Shown one piece after another: positions 34,783 to 44,743 of a DNA stretch of 64,000 nt. Position 1 is the stretch's first letter. Each line of letters begins with the position of its first letter. A program made the translations under genes and the position numbers. Below the pieces are notes generated by a model. That model made no database searches and was not told the DNA's origin. It saw only the letters and a program-made list of their open reading frames with translations. This stretch comes from Karstenula rhodostoma CBS 690.94 (lineage: Eukaryota > Ascomycota > Dothideomycetes > Pleosporales > Didymosphaeriaceae), in the NCBI GenBank assembly GCA_010093485.1, contig MU001505.1, forward strand, positions 337,375 through 401,374, given 5' to 3'.

Positions 34783-35317
34783 GCTCGTTGGGGCGTGCGG
34801 TTGCTGCTACAGCGAGCACCACATCATAAAGCTGAGTGCTTTTGCTCTGCGCAGTGCCTATCTGACCGTCCTGGAGCCCTCTGGGTTTCGGCTCACGTTA
34901 GTGCGCGATCTTGCAATCTTTGCAGCACTTTTGGCCGTTGGAGCGCACCTCACAGCTTCACCATTCTTCCCACTATATATCCGTATACCCTAGCGTGCGA
35001 ATACCACATCCTAGATCTGCCAAACGCTTCATCGATTGCCGCCATGCACGAGCAATCTATATCCTCCCCCGACAATCATCTTTAATATATCTGGCCTTGT
35101 CCCCTGCTACTCACGTGCCGCACCCCTACCCAGGTACGTTCCACACTATCTTCACATCTATAGTCCCTGTCTTCTTCCTCCCCCTTATCCAACCCTCCTC
35201 CCACCTATCCACCCCTTCGCGCGCGCCTCCACTCCCCTCCGAAACCCCCCTCGCAATGCCCTAACCGGCTAAACACCCACACACAACGCACTCCCTACCC
35301 CCACCACCGCATCCACT
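34783..35317. other. Intergenic, C-rich promoter of GT90 gene
   Basis: Pyrimidine-rich toward the ATG at 35318; no ORF with support. Confidence 0.55.
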
Positions 35318-37440
35318 ATGCGTCCCACGCCCTCCACCCCGTCGCAACGCGCGCTGCAACCCCTCGCCCTCGCCCTCGCCTCCCTCCTCCTCAGCCTACT
35401 CATCTACACCATAAACTGGTGGCGCGCGGCAACCTCCGTGCCCGGGGGCTGGGCCAAGGACCACGCCGCCGCGGGAGGTGGCGTACCATCCAACTCAGCA
35501 AGCAACCCCCATCCCATCGCGCACCTGACAGCAGCAGCAGAAGCGCGCTTCGCCGCACTAGTCGCCGCACACCCCACCACTCTAGCCGATGCAGCGGCGG
35601 ACTACAGACGGGCGCGGGGAAGGCATCCGCCGCCGGGGTTTGCGGCGTGGTTTGCGTTTGCGTAGGGAAGGGAGGTGCTCGTGCCTGAGGGGGTTTTTGA
35701 TGGGGTTTATGATGATTTGGGGGTGTTTTGGGGTGTTGGTGTTGGTGAGTTAAGGGGTGGGGTTGGGGGGTTTAGGACGGTTACAGTTCGTGGGGGGTTG
35801 TTCGGTCTGAGGTGGATGGGCGGGTTGAGGGGCTAGTGGGTGGGTTGGAGGAGTTGGGGAGGGCGGGAGTAGAGTTGCCGGACGTGGATGTCGCGGTGAA
35901 TGGGGATGGTGGGGTTGCTCTGGTGGTGCCGTGGGGGAGGGTGGAGGCGGCGGTGGAGGGTGCGAGGGGGTTCGTGTCGCCGATGGGGGATGTTGTGGAT
36001 GCGGTTTCTGCGGTGGATGGTGTGGAGGAGGAGGGGGGTTTCGATCCTGAGTGGGTTGACGATGGCATGCGGCATAAAGCTGGTGGTCCGTATCTTGGGC
36101 CCCGGCTGTGGTCGCTGGTGCAGCGTGCGTGTCCGCCGGATTCAGCGACTGCGAGGGGGGAGTTGATGGCGGATATCTGGCAGCTGCCGGGACACACGGA
36201 GATGGAGCATAGTGCTGCTGCGTTGCTGCCGTTAGAGCTACCGACTGATTCTTCGGAAGGGTATGTGGCGAACTGGACGGTGGCTACCGATGTGTGTAGG
36301 ACACCGCGGATACAGGGCCTACACGGAGGTTTCGTGGCGCCGAAGGCCATGAATGTCACTCGGAAACTCTTCCCGCTTTTTTCGACGTCGAAGATATCCG
36401 CCTCGAACGAAATCCTGATCCCTAGTTTCTCGTCGTTCAACTCGTCCAATGCTACCTCGCCACTTCCTTGGAAGGAAAAAGAGCCGAAGCTTCACTGGCG
36501 CGGTCCGGCCTCTGGAGGTGCGAACTCGGAACTGAATTGGCGGCGTCTGCAGCGACATAGATTCGTGAGCATGCTGAACGCAACGCACGTCGAGGTTGCG
36601 GAAGGGATGCTGCATGCTGGAAACGAAACGACCGTCGGGACTGGATATGCTGGTAACTTCCGGTTATTGCCTTCGAACGCGTATCATCTGGCTTCGCAGA
36701 AAGGGGCGAAGATGGCAGAGTGGGTGAGTGGGTGGGCGGACGCAGGATTCACTGACTTGCGGTGCGACGAGTCCGGCGAAGATGGCACCTGCTCTTACAC
36801 GAATGAGTTCTTCTCCGTGAAGAAAGCGGCTAGCGACGGGGAAGAGAAATACAAGTACGCCGCGGTACTGGACAGCGACGCTGGCGACGACGGCGGAGAG
36901 CTTGTGCAGCGACTCGAGGAAGGCAGGGTAGTTCTCAGAGCGAGTGTGTATAAGCAGTGGCATGACTCTCGGCTCATCCCTTGGCTACACTTTGTCCCCA
37001 TGGACAACACTTTTGTCGACGTGTATGGCGTTATGGAGTACTTCCTCGGCGCGGATGTCCCGTCACCAGCGCCTGCGTTTGCGCACGCTCATGTTGAAGT
37101 CGAGAAACACGAGCATCACTTCCAGACTCTACACTGGGACGAAGTTAGTGGTGAAGGCGACAGCGGTGACGGGAATGCAAAACGTGGTAGAAGGTCTGTC
37201 GAGGTGGGCAGTGGGAATGAGAAGAGTAGCGAACATGGGCATGATGAACAGGCGCAAAGAATCGCGGAAGCGGGACAGCAATGGGCGAAGAAGGCTTTAA
37301 GGAAGGATGATGCATTGGTTTATTTGTATCGCTTGTTGCTGGAGTATGCGCGCGTTGTGGATGTGAAGCGACATACTATGGGTTGGGTCGGTGACAATGT
37401 AGCTAAACAACGCTCACGTGAAGGGGGGGATCAGAACTAA
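35318..37440 (+). CDS. GT90 (CAP10-like) type II glycosyltransferase with a disrupted or spliced N-terminal third
   Basis: Golgi-type glycosyltransferase of the CAP10/GT90 family. A short cytosolic N-terminus is followed by a TM anchor (PLALALASLLLSLLIYTINWW, about residues 15-36) and the family marker RGRHPPPGFAAWF. The C-terminal block has KYKYAAVLDSD, VYKQWHDSRLIPWLHFVPMD and LRKDDALVYLYRLLLEYARV, separated by an unusual His/Gly/Ser-rich insert. Between the two parts there is a TAG at 35663-35665 and, further on, a frame change at the 6-G run 35792-35797. Either these are two lesions, or an intron 35662-35786 (GTAGGG...TTACAG) removes both and restores 665 aa. The supposed intron itself reads like family sequence (VLVPEGVFDGVYDDLGVFW), which argues for lesions. 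Donor substrate unknown. Confidence 0.72.
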
Positions 37441-37660
37441 GAGGCAGGCTGACGAAGTCTCTCGGGAATGTGAAGTCGTAAAGTGGGGACGATCATACGG
37501 TGAGGTTTGCGGATGCGGCGAAGTGCTTGACCGGATAGTGTAAGGCTATGAGTCGGGTATCTACTTTCTTTCGGCCGTGGTATCTGGAGCGGCGTACGTT
37601 GCATCCTTGAGGGATAAAACAACCTTGCCACTTGCATCTTGAGTTCCTTGTATTGAACAG

Positions 37661-38740
37661 TCAGAACCCAGGCACGACACCATCGAATGGAGCAAATCCC
37701 TCTCCGTATTGACTCAAGCATGAGCGACGAACACTTTCGTCGAAAGGGACCCATCCATCTGCCCCGAACCGTCGCAGCAACTCGATGGAGCGCTTATTGT
37801 CGACGATCGTGCTCGGCCACTCCAGTCCATCCCGGTTCCTTGGCCATTTCCGTTCCGCTGCCAATTCCCTAAAAACTTCCAGGAAGCTGTTATAATTGAA
37901 CTTGTGAGCAAAGCCGAAAAGCCGCTCGTTTGTTACATCATCAAAACAAAGAGCTGCAAGATGCAGCTTCGCAACATCCTCCACCTCGACTTGCCAGGCA
38001 GGACTATCGTCCCGCAGCTTGGACACAAACTCTTCCTCGAACGGATGATCGTATACATCCCGCACCCATCGTGCTGTGCTGCCCGCACCCGGAATGCCGA
38101 GCGGCTGCAAGACGATCCCAGAAGTGTAGTTTGGCAAGACAGTGTTGAACGCGAAGTGTGGCTTTTGGTCCCTCACGAACGTCCATGCTGCCCGCTCACA
38201 GGCAACCTTGGAGGCAGCGTATACTGCATATGCCCGATCAGGCTCATAGGGAGGCGGTGCCCAAGCTTCCTCCAAGATGTCGTCGTTCCAGGAAGACGAG
38301 TCCACATGTCTAGCTTCGCCGACCAAGGGCCTTGTCGCGGCGTTGCTGCTCGAAGTGTATACAAACCGTTTGATCGAAGGCGTCGACTTGGCTTCGCTGA
38401 GCAGGCTTACAACCCCTTCGACGCACCCAGTAATGACAACATTAGGGTCAGGGCTGAAGCTCAGATCAGATGCAACGTGAGCGACTCCTTCGCAGCTGGC
38501 CAGATGCCCTGTGAAAGCCCCTGGTAGCTTCATGTCTGCAATTATCACAGTCTCAAACAGGTCGACTGTCTTTGGATGGCGTCTTTCGTAGATATCGTGC
38601 ATCATCTTTGCTTCCTGCTCGCTTCGCACTGCGCCACGAACGCGATAGCCTGCTCGAAGCAGGTGGTCGGCGACATGGGAACCGATGAGACCGCTGACAC
38701 CGGTGACGAAGACCCGACTCCCTTTGGATACGACGGCCAT
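37661..38740 (-). CDS. Extended-SDR NAD(P)H-dependent reductase (dihydroflavonol/methylglyoxal reductase-like), 359 aa
   Basis: Single-exon cytosolic oxidoreductase of the NAD-dependent epimerase/dehydratase superfamily. Rossmann motif TGVSGLIG lies at residues 13-20, with an Arg-rich turn (AVRSEQEA) after beta-2 that favours NADPH. The active-site block is YTSSSNAA followed by YAASK (YxxxK). The C-terminal substrate domain is intact, with DVAKLHLAAL. The family includes yeast GRE2-like carbonyl reductases and plant DFR-like enzymes, and the substrate cannot be told from sequence. The gene converges on the GT90 gene with about 220 bp between stops. No intron and no lesion. Confidence 0.9.
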   Translation of the reverse strand: MAVVSKGSRVFVTGVSGLIGSHVADHLLRAGYRVRGAVRSEQEAKMMHDIYERRHPKTVDLFETVIIADMKLPGAFTGHLASCEGVAHVASDLSFSPDPNVVITGCVEGVVSLLSEAKSTPSIKRFVYTSSSNAATRPLVGEARHVDSSSWNDDILEEAWAPPPYEPDRAYAVYAASKVACERAAWTFVRDQKPHFAFNTVLPNYTSGIVLQPLGIPGAGSTARWVRDVYDHPFEEEFVSKLRDDSPAWQVEVEDVAKLHLAALCFDDVTNERLFGFAHKFNYNSFLEVFRELAAERKWPRNRDGLEWPSTIVDNKRSIELLRRFGADGWVPFDESVRRSCLSQYGEGFAPFDGVVPGF

Positions 38741-39400
38741 CGTTGTCCTTGTGATATGCTTGTTCAGATGAAGGAGTCGTGGTGTTAGTTTGAGCTGGAA
38801 ACGCGCCTACCCCGCGTCGCTTCTTAGCCCCACTTCACGAATAGATGCTTGATAGATCCACCAATCAATCTACAAGCCCTCGATCTTGAGATCTGTCTCA
38901 GATGAGGCACAACCTTATCTCAACTCGTGTGCGGTACGTCCTTTATGTCTGCTTTTGACTAGCATTCCAAATCCAGATGACAACAATGATTCTACACGTT
39001 CGGGTGTCGGCGAGCGGGATTTCCACGTCCTCCGAGGCACCTGGACAATACACCACTCCGACCATCGAATGACTGACGTGTGCGCACGCATGTTCACTAT
39101 GCTCATCGGCTGCAGCGATTCTCAACGCGTTCCTGGCTAGTAGCGGGACCACGCGACGGGAATTGAAGCCTCTCATGCGCACCAACGCAGGGGCAACTCC
39201 TGGGCCAGCCATTCCATCCAAAACCCTCCGAGGACCAGGACATTGGTGCATAACTATTATTAGGCTCCAATTAAGCTCTGAATTACAGTCTCCCAGCAGG
39301 TTTGGGAGACTGCAAGTAATCTGCCCCCTGCTAAGTGGGGCGCACCAGTCTCCCGAACCTGCTGGGAGACTGTATCAGCCACAAATTCTCAGATAAATGT
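38741..39400. other. Intergenic with nested inverted repeat
   Basis: No gene recognised; holds the repeat at 39285-39373. Confidence 0.55.
39285..39373. repeat. Nested inverted repeat that can form three hairpins
   Basis: Arm 1 (39285-39312) and arm 2 (39346-39373) are 28-bp inverted copies with one mismatch. Each arm is itself a hairpin (CAGTCTCCC ... GGGAGACTG). The spacer adds a third, GCCCC ... GGGGC. The unit of about 89 bp could fold as one long stem or as a cloverleaf. A MITE or foldback element is the simplest reading. Confidence 0.75.
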
Positions 39401-39847
39401 ATGACTCGTGGCTCCACTGACGCGGTTCCGGGACAAGCGATGATCTGGACTACTATTCTGGGAATCTCTCCACAGTTCGTTAGGCTGCGCGAGACTGTAC
39501 GCTACTCAGTACCTCCGACCAGCTTCTCCAATATGCAGACCGTTGCTGACGTGTCACCTGCCGAGCTCTGCTGTCAGAACTACTCCGACTGCTCTTCTTT
39601 TGCGTGGTTCTCGGGTGCTGATTGCTACCTCGTCACTTCTGGTGCTGATTGCAGCGCTTACCCGCCGCCTCTCTTTGTCAACTCTCAGTATATCAACATT
39701 GGGGCTAATGAAGATGTTGTCAGCAATGGCAACTGCGGTCAGCTTCGTGTCATAGGCACGTTAGTGGACAATGCTGGAAGAGCTATGGAAGTGCAGCATG
39801 ATGTGTCATTCGAGATCGCTAGGACCATGCGACTGAATATCTTCTGA
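39401..39847 (+). CDS. Small Cys-rich protein with PAN/Apple-like segment, up to 148 aa
   Basis: Single open frame; ATGs at 39401 and 39440 are both possible. The central part holds a Cys pattern reminiscent of PAN/Apple modules (CCQNYSDCSSFAWFSGADCY ... GADCSAY ... GNCGQLRV). No clear signal peptide exists with either start, so the frame could be a fragment of a larger secreted protein whose 5' part was lost at the adjacent inverted repeat. Confidence in expression is low. Confidence 0.4.
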   Translation: MTRGSTDAVPGQAMIWTTILGISPQFVRLRETVRYSVPPTSFSNMQTVADVSPAELCCQNYSDCSSFAWFSGADCYLVTSGADCSAYPPPLFVNSQYINIGANEDVVSNGNCGQLRVIGTLVDNAGRAMEVQHDVSFEIARTMRLNIF

Positions 39848-40443
39848 TACGTCTGTATCATGCACGACCGATAATACAGTCTCGCCCACTTCAATCACTT
39901 GAGCGCAATCTCCCTTCAAAATCTTTCCAAGACCAGCCGTCATGCGTCAAAGGCTCCATTACAGGATGTGCAACCTCGGCCCTCACGTACTCAGCATCAA
40001 TAGTCTTGCTCTTGGCCTCGCTTCTAATCTTCAACATGACCTTTGAAGTCACTTTGACTCATTGAGAACGCATGGGAGCATCTGTGATAAAAAAAAAAAA
40101 AAAACTGCCGCTGCACGGGCGGCTGGCTCCTAACCAGTGCAGATCTGAAGATATACTGGAAAGCTTCTTCAATATCATGCGAGAGGTAGGAGGTAGGCAA
40201 AAAGGTGGACTTGGGCTGACAGAGGAAGGAGTGTGACGTACCCTACCTCGGGAAGGAAGGTGCAACCACCAACCACGGCCCTGTTTCTCTACTGCTTCAG
40301 CTCTTTTGTAGGCCCTACATGTCAGCGAAAACTCCCTCGGTTGGATCTACGCGTCGCACCCTATTCCTAGCAACCTACACCGATAGAGACAGTCGAACTG
40401 GTGATATCAGATCCCTCGGACCCTCTTCCACTGCCGGTTCCGC
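39848..40443. other. Intergenic with poly(A) tract
   Basis: A run of 15 or more A at about 40088-40103. No gene. Confidence 0.6.
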
Positions 40444-41241
40444 ATGTTTGTCGTCCTTCTCTGCAGCGCGGCCCTCGTTATAATCCCCATCTTCTTTGTC
40501 CAGCACGAGCGCTTCCTTGCATCCCTTCCAGCCCCCAAACGATCCGACCAGCTCCTAGTACCACCAGCCGGCCTTCAAGCACCACGCAAAAGGGGAAACG
40601 CAAGCTTCGACAGTGCAGCCTCAGACACTGCCACCGAAGGCCCTTCCGAACCGTTTCCCGCTCGCGCAGTCACAACGAGTGGCTACGAGAGAAGAGAGAC
40701 CAAGAAGCCATGGAATCCACCGTTTCCGATGCGATCGAAGACGTTGAGAGAAGCTTATCTTATCTTACCGCGAAGCGAAGATGAGAAAAGAGATGAATAC
40801 AAGGGAAAGGGAAAAGAGCAAGAGAGAAGATCGACGTCTCAAATGCCACCCGACGAAGAGGATGGGGTCCTGAACATAGGCCACGTACCCGTGACCGATC
40901 TGCCGTCGTGGAGTGCACCTGCACCGTCTCCGATGCGCTCTGCTCCAGCCCAGGTACGAGAGTCGCCGACAGCTATACAAGGGCGGCCCGAAGCTCGAGT
41001 AGCATCGACACAAGCCACGCCTGAATCAACATCTGCGACGATTGAAAGAAAACGGTCCCTTTCGCTGGTCCAGACGATCGTGTTAGTCTTTGCTTTGATC
41101 ATCTTTCTCTTCGCTTTCGCAATACTGGTTGCACACTGTATGGCATGGTTCGTGGTATACAAGACGGAAGCACGGCTGGGTGAGGTCAGGAAAGGTCTGC
41201 TGCGAGGGGGTGATATGCGGGTTTGTCTCTGTGCACGGTGA
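40444..41241 (+). CDS. Hypothetical membrane protein with N- and C-terminal TM segments, 265 aa
   Basis: Single exon. An N-terminal hydrophobic helix (MFVVLLCSAALVIIPIFFV) may be a signal anchor. A long polar, Pro/Ser/Arg-rich and probably disordered middle spans about 25-200. A second TM lies at about 212-240 (TIVLVFALIIFLFAFAILVA), followed by a short Cys-containing end. A pattern of two TMs around a disordered loop is common in lineage-specific fungal proteins. No family recognised. The upstream region contains a pyrimidine-rich leader. Confidence 0.6.
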   Translation: MFVVLLCSAALVIIPIFFVQHERFLASLPAPKRSDQLLVPPAGLQAPRKRGNASFDSAASDTATEGPSEPFPARAVTTSGYERRETKKPWNPPFPMRSKTLREAYLILPRSEDEKRDEYKGKGKEQERRSTSQMPPDEEDGVLNIGHVPVTDLPSWSAPAPSPMRSAPAQVRESPTAIQGRPEARVASTQATPESTSATIERKRSLSLVQTIVLVFALIIFLFAFAILVAHCMAWFVVYKTEARLGEVRKGLLRGGDMRVCLCAR

Positions 41242-41989
41242 GCATCAACGGAGCCTGCCAAGCTCTTGTGACGTCGCATTATTCCGGGCTCTTGTCCTGG
41301 GGGAAATAGGCAAGGTCAAATTGGATCTAACACGGACCATGATTTGCATGCATAGCTAGGTTCTGCACAAGGCTGGTTGAGGCTATCGTCAAATGCATCC
41401 GCGGAGGGAGTAGATGACCTCATCCTCGCTTATCGATGACCTAAACATCTCCCTGGGACGATCGCCCCAACATGCATCGTGCCCGGTGATCTTCCTCCTC
41501 CTACACCACTCACATCTCGTTTCTTGCAGCGCCAATGTGCGCATCCCTCCCAACGTCAGACCAGCCTTCTCCAAGCTGTTCTCACTATGTGGGCCTTCGC
41601 GCTGCAGAACGACGCCACGAAACGCAGACGCGTACGCCACTAGGCTTCCCGCTGGGCGAGCGAATAGTGAGGTCATTGTTGGCTTGTGAAAAAGCTGACT
41701 GACCTGCCCTTCCGGATGGCTTGCGTCGATGAACGGTATCAAACGTACCCGCCCGATGTTGCCCGCTTTTCGCTTCGTGACGCCACTGTCGTCGGCGGAT
41801 ACGTCGTAACTCTGCTTTCAACCATCCACTACTTCATAGCGCGCGCTCGTTCCCTTTGTCTCTCCTTTTCGTGCCTCCGCTTCCTGATCTGATCCCCAGC
41901 CTCATCCATTATTCCGTATCACATCGTACTGGTACATGAGCCACTAGTCGTCGTTGCCCGCACCGCTACACCAACGAAGCCTATCTGCG
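41242..41989. other. Intergenic
   Basis: Contains only short shadow ORFs; the last 150 bp are the pyrimidine-rich leader of the second aquaporin. Confidence 0.55.
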
Positions 41990-43202
41990 ATGGCTATCAC
42001 CCTACTCCCACTCCACAAGAAAGACGGCGGCCCGCCCCGACGTGCAAATGGCCATATTCCGAACGCCAGGAACCGCCCAAGCAGCACCAGTAAAGCCCAG
42101 CAGAAAGCTTCAGCATGGGGAATACCTAACAAATGGCGCAATGAACTGGTCGCCGCAGCGGCCGAATTCGCAGGAACATTCATGTTCCTGTTTTTTGCGT
42201 TCGGAGGAACACAGGTCGCCAACTCAGCGGCTACTGCTTCGAATTCTTCGACAGCTGGGGGTTCGGACAACAGCATTACTCAAACGCCGGACACCAGCAT
42301 TCTCCTTTACATCAGCCTGATCTTCGGGTTCAGCTTGATGGTCAATGTATGGGTGTTCTTCAGAGTTAGCGGAGGACTATTCAATCCTGCTGTAAGTGAT
42401 ACTCATCTACACTGACGAATTAAACTGACTTTTCTCTCAGGTAACGCTAGGTCTCTACATGGTCGGCGCCCTTACCGGGACCCGTGCCGTCCTCTGCTTC
42501 ATCTCCCAAATGCTCGCCGGCATGTGCGCCGCAGGAGTCATTTCCGCGATCCTCCCCGGTCCGTTGAATGTCAGCACGACGCTGGGCACCGGCACCTCCA
42601 TCGCACAGGGCGTCTTCCTCGAGATGTTCCTCACCGCCCTCCTCGTTTTCACCATCTTCATGCTGGCAGCCGAGAAGCACAAGTCTACGTTCCTCGCTCC
42701 GATCGGCATCGGCCTCGCGCTCTTTGTCGCCGAGCTTGTAGGCGTTTTCTACACCGGCGGCTCCCTGAACCCCACGCGCTCCTTCGGTCCCTGTGTGGTG
42801 ACAGGCAGCTTCCCGGGATACCACTACATCTACTGGTTTGGCCCGTTCATGGGTACGATGCTGGCGTACGGCATGTACAAGATTGTGAAGAGCGTGGAGT
42901 ACGAGACCGTGAACCCCGGACAGGACTTCGACGACCACGAGGCCGCGCTGTTCAACCCGCCGGACAACCCAGAGAGCAAGGAGCAAGTCGAGCGCCCGAA
43001 CCCCGCGGCCATCGCCGCGCAGGAGGCCGTCAGGGTCGCGAGCCAGTCGAGCGGCCAACATTCGCAAGACTTCGAAGGCATCGAGGGGAGGGTTTCGCAG
43101 GAGTACCACCCTGGCTACGAGAACCGTCAGCAAAGCCGGAGCCTGGAGAGGCCGGACGAGCCACATTTTGGGCGAAATGGCCATGCCGGGCACATGGTCT
43201 AG
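41990..43202 (+). CDS. Aquaporin/MIP channel with NPT second box and long C-tail, 387 aa
   Basis: Exons 41990-42391 and 42441-43202; the 49-nt intron (GTAAGT...CTCAG) is placed directly after the first NPA, the same codon as in the paralogue at 3547. First box NPA at 132-134 (SGGLFNPAVT). The second reads NPT at 244-246 (GGSLNPTRSFGPC) with the pore Arg at 247. The residue 12 before the second Asn is Glu232 instead of the His of water-selective channels. The N-terminal tail is basic. The cytosolic C-tail of about 100 residues is polar and Gln/Glu/Asn-rich (HEAALFNPPDN ... QQSRSLERPDEP), far longer than in the first aquaporin. The altered box and filter suggest altered conductance or selectivity. 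Confidence 0.93.
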
Positions 43203-43477
43203 GAACATTGATCCCTCTTTTCTGATTTTTCACAGCTATTGAACACATGCATGGAACAGGCGGGTCAAGACAAAATTGCAGCAGCGTCAGGCGTTATCTC
43301 TCGGGCATGGATTCAGCGAGCGTTCTTCTTCATCGATACCCCGGGGTACATTAGGGTTTACACAAGCGTAACGGCCTCTTCTAATCCGCTGTATTATCAT
43401 CATCTCCTTGAATGCACGCCAAAAGTGAAGCGTTGTTCCTTAACTATCCCCCTTGATCACTGACACCTCCACATGCC

Positions 43478-43741
43478 TTACCTTCCTCCCCACCCCCCTA
43501 TCCACCTCGGCGCCCGCGAACTCCACAGCCCAGACCGCCTCACGCCCGCGCCCGCATTACACTCCATACTCGCCGCGTCATCGTCATCTCCGCGGGGGTG
43601 CCGCCACTGCCTCAGAGGCGGAATGTCCCGCACGTAGTTGTAGTTTCTTCGGCGTGTGTACCACATGGGGCTCCAGGTGGGGTGGCCGTTGTTGAAGCCG
43701 TCGTCCCAGTCGCGGACAATGCGGGAGGAGCGACGGGGCAT
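43478..43741 (-). CDS. Small basic WDDGFNNG protein, tandem copy 1, 87 aa
   Basis: ORF from ATG 43741. It opens MPRRSSRIVRDWDDGFNNG and continues with Trp/Arg/Tyr-rich sequence and an acidic DDDD patch. Its neighbour at 44743-44462 begins with the same architecture (MP, Arg-rich, I, two residues, WDDGFNNG). Two independent frames preserving this block and the same strand argue that both are coding. The upstream region has a CT-rich stretch and a TATATCTCCC box (minus strand) about 100 bp before the ATG. No signal peptide, no TM, no known family. Confidence 0.6.
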   Translation of the reverse strand: MPRRSSRIVRDWDDGFNNGHPTWSPMWYTRRRNYNYVRDIPPLRQWRHPRGDDDDAASMECNAGAGVRRSGLWSSRAPRWIGGWGGR

Positions 43742-44461
43742 GGTGGTGGGATTTGTGTTGTGGGTTAGGTTAGTATTTAGTTGCTGTTTAAGTGGCAGGT
43801 GGATTTCTTTGTTAGGGTTTCGGAATCAGGGGGGTGGGGGAGGGAGATATAGGGGAGGAGGGTGGCGGGTGTATGCTATGGTGTGAGTATGCGAGGGGTT
43901 ACGGTTGGGCGACGTGGAAATGGGGTGTGCTGTGGACGGCCAGCAGCGGGGTTGTCGTGCGTTGAGTGAAGAAGGTGGAGCTTAATGCTACCTGTTATCG
44001 AGTGATGAGGCTCCGAGTGTCTACGGTTCCGCACTCACAAGGTTTATGGTTTGGAAAGGGACATTTCGAGGTCCATGATTTATGGAAAGTTTGATCCCAG
44101 AAAGAGCACAGTGTGGGTATGCGAGTGGCTACGTTTAGGCAACGTGAGGTATGCTGTAGACAGCGGGGTCGTCGTTGATTAAGTGAAGAAGGTGTGTTTC
44201 AATGCTAACTGTCATCAAGTGATGCGGTTGTCAGAGCTCCAAGTGTCTACGACTCCGCCCTCACAAGGTGCTCTAGGTTGGAAAAAGAGAATTCCGAGTT
44301 GCATATTTAATGGAAGGTTCAATTGCGGTAAAAGAGCGCATTGCCTATCATACACGTACAACGTAAACTTACATTTGCTCAAGTGAGCCACAGGTGCTGT
44401 ATCCCTACTTCTACTAGAAGGTAATACACACTCCAGGACTTTCTCACCACTCTGGACCACC
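43742..44461. repeat. Pair of about 180-bp direct repeats between the WDDGFNNG genes
   Basis: Copy 1 about 43881-44060 and copy 2 about 44111-44290, offset 230 bp. They share GTATGCGAG, AAGTGAAGAAGGTG or GAGTGAAGAAGGTG, AATGCTA, GAGTGTCTACG or AAGTGTCTACG, and CTCACAAGGT in the same order. Clearly diverged, so an old tandem duplication. No ORF is conserved in them. Confidence 0.65.
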
Positions 44462-44743
44462 TCACCAATTCCACCGCTCATCCCACCACCCCTCCCTACC
44501 CCCCTGGCTCCCGCCATGTCCATACATACTATATGCACCCCTACGCCTAGGGGGTGCGCTACTCCTGCGAACGGGAGGCGCGTTGCGGGCGTCGCGGTAA
44601 TCGTTTGTTATATCACGAAGATGTCGCGCCGTGCGGCTGGCTTGGTAGCTGGGCTGGTTTACGTTGGCGTGGCCCCATTGTACGTTTCCGTTGTTGAAGC
44701 CGTCGTCCCAAGCGAAGATGCGGTTGCGGTTGTAGTATGGCAT
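44462..44743 (-). CDS. Small basic WDDGFNNG protein, tandem copy 2, 93 aa
   Basis: ORF from ATG 44743: starts MPYYNRNRIFAWDDGFNNG, then Asn/Gln-rich, then an Arg/Pro-rich stretch (RNAPPVRRSSAPPRRRG) and a Gly/Trp-rich end. Paralogous to 43741-43478 in the first 20 residues and in a later RDI core (NYVRDI versus RHLRDI). The promoter region is likewise CT-rich with a TATATA-like box about 100 bp upstream. Function unknown; composition suggests a nucleic-acid-binding or disordered protein, which is inference only. Confidence 0.6.
   Translation of the reverse strand: MPYYNRNRIFAWDDGFNNGNVQWGHANVNQPSYQASRTARHLRDITNDYRDARNAPPVRRSSAPPRRRGAYSMYGHGGSQGGREGWWDERWNW

Noticed and set aside
35781..36449. 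222-codon Pro/Ser/Thr-rich minus-strand ORF
   Set aside because: Antisense to the GT90 gene; low-complexity shadow of a G-rich coding strand.
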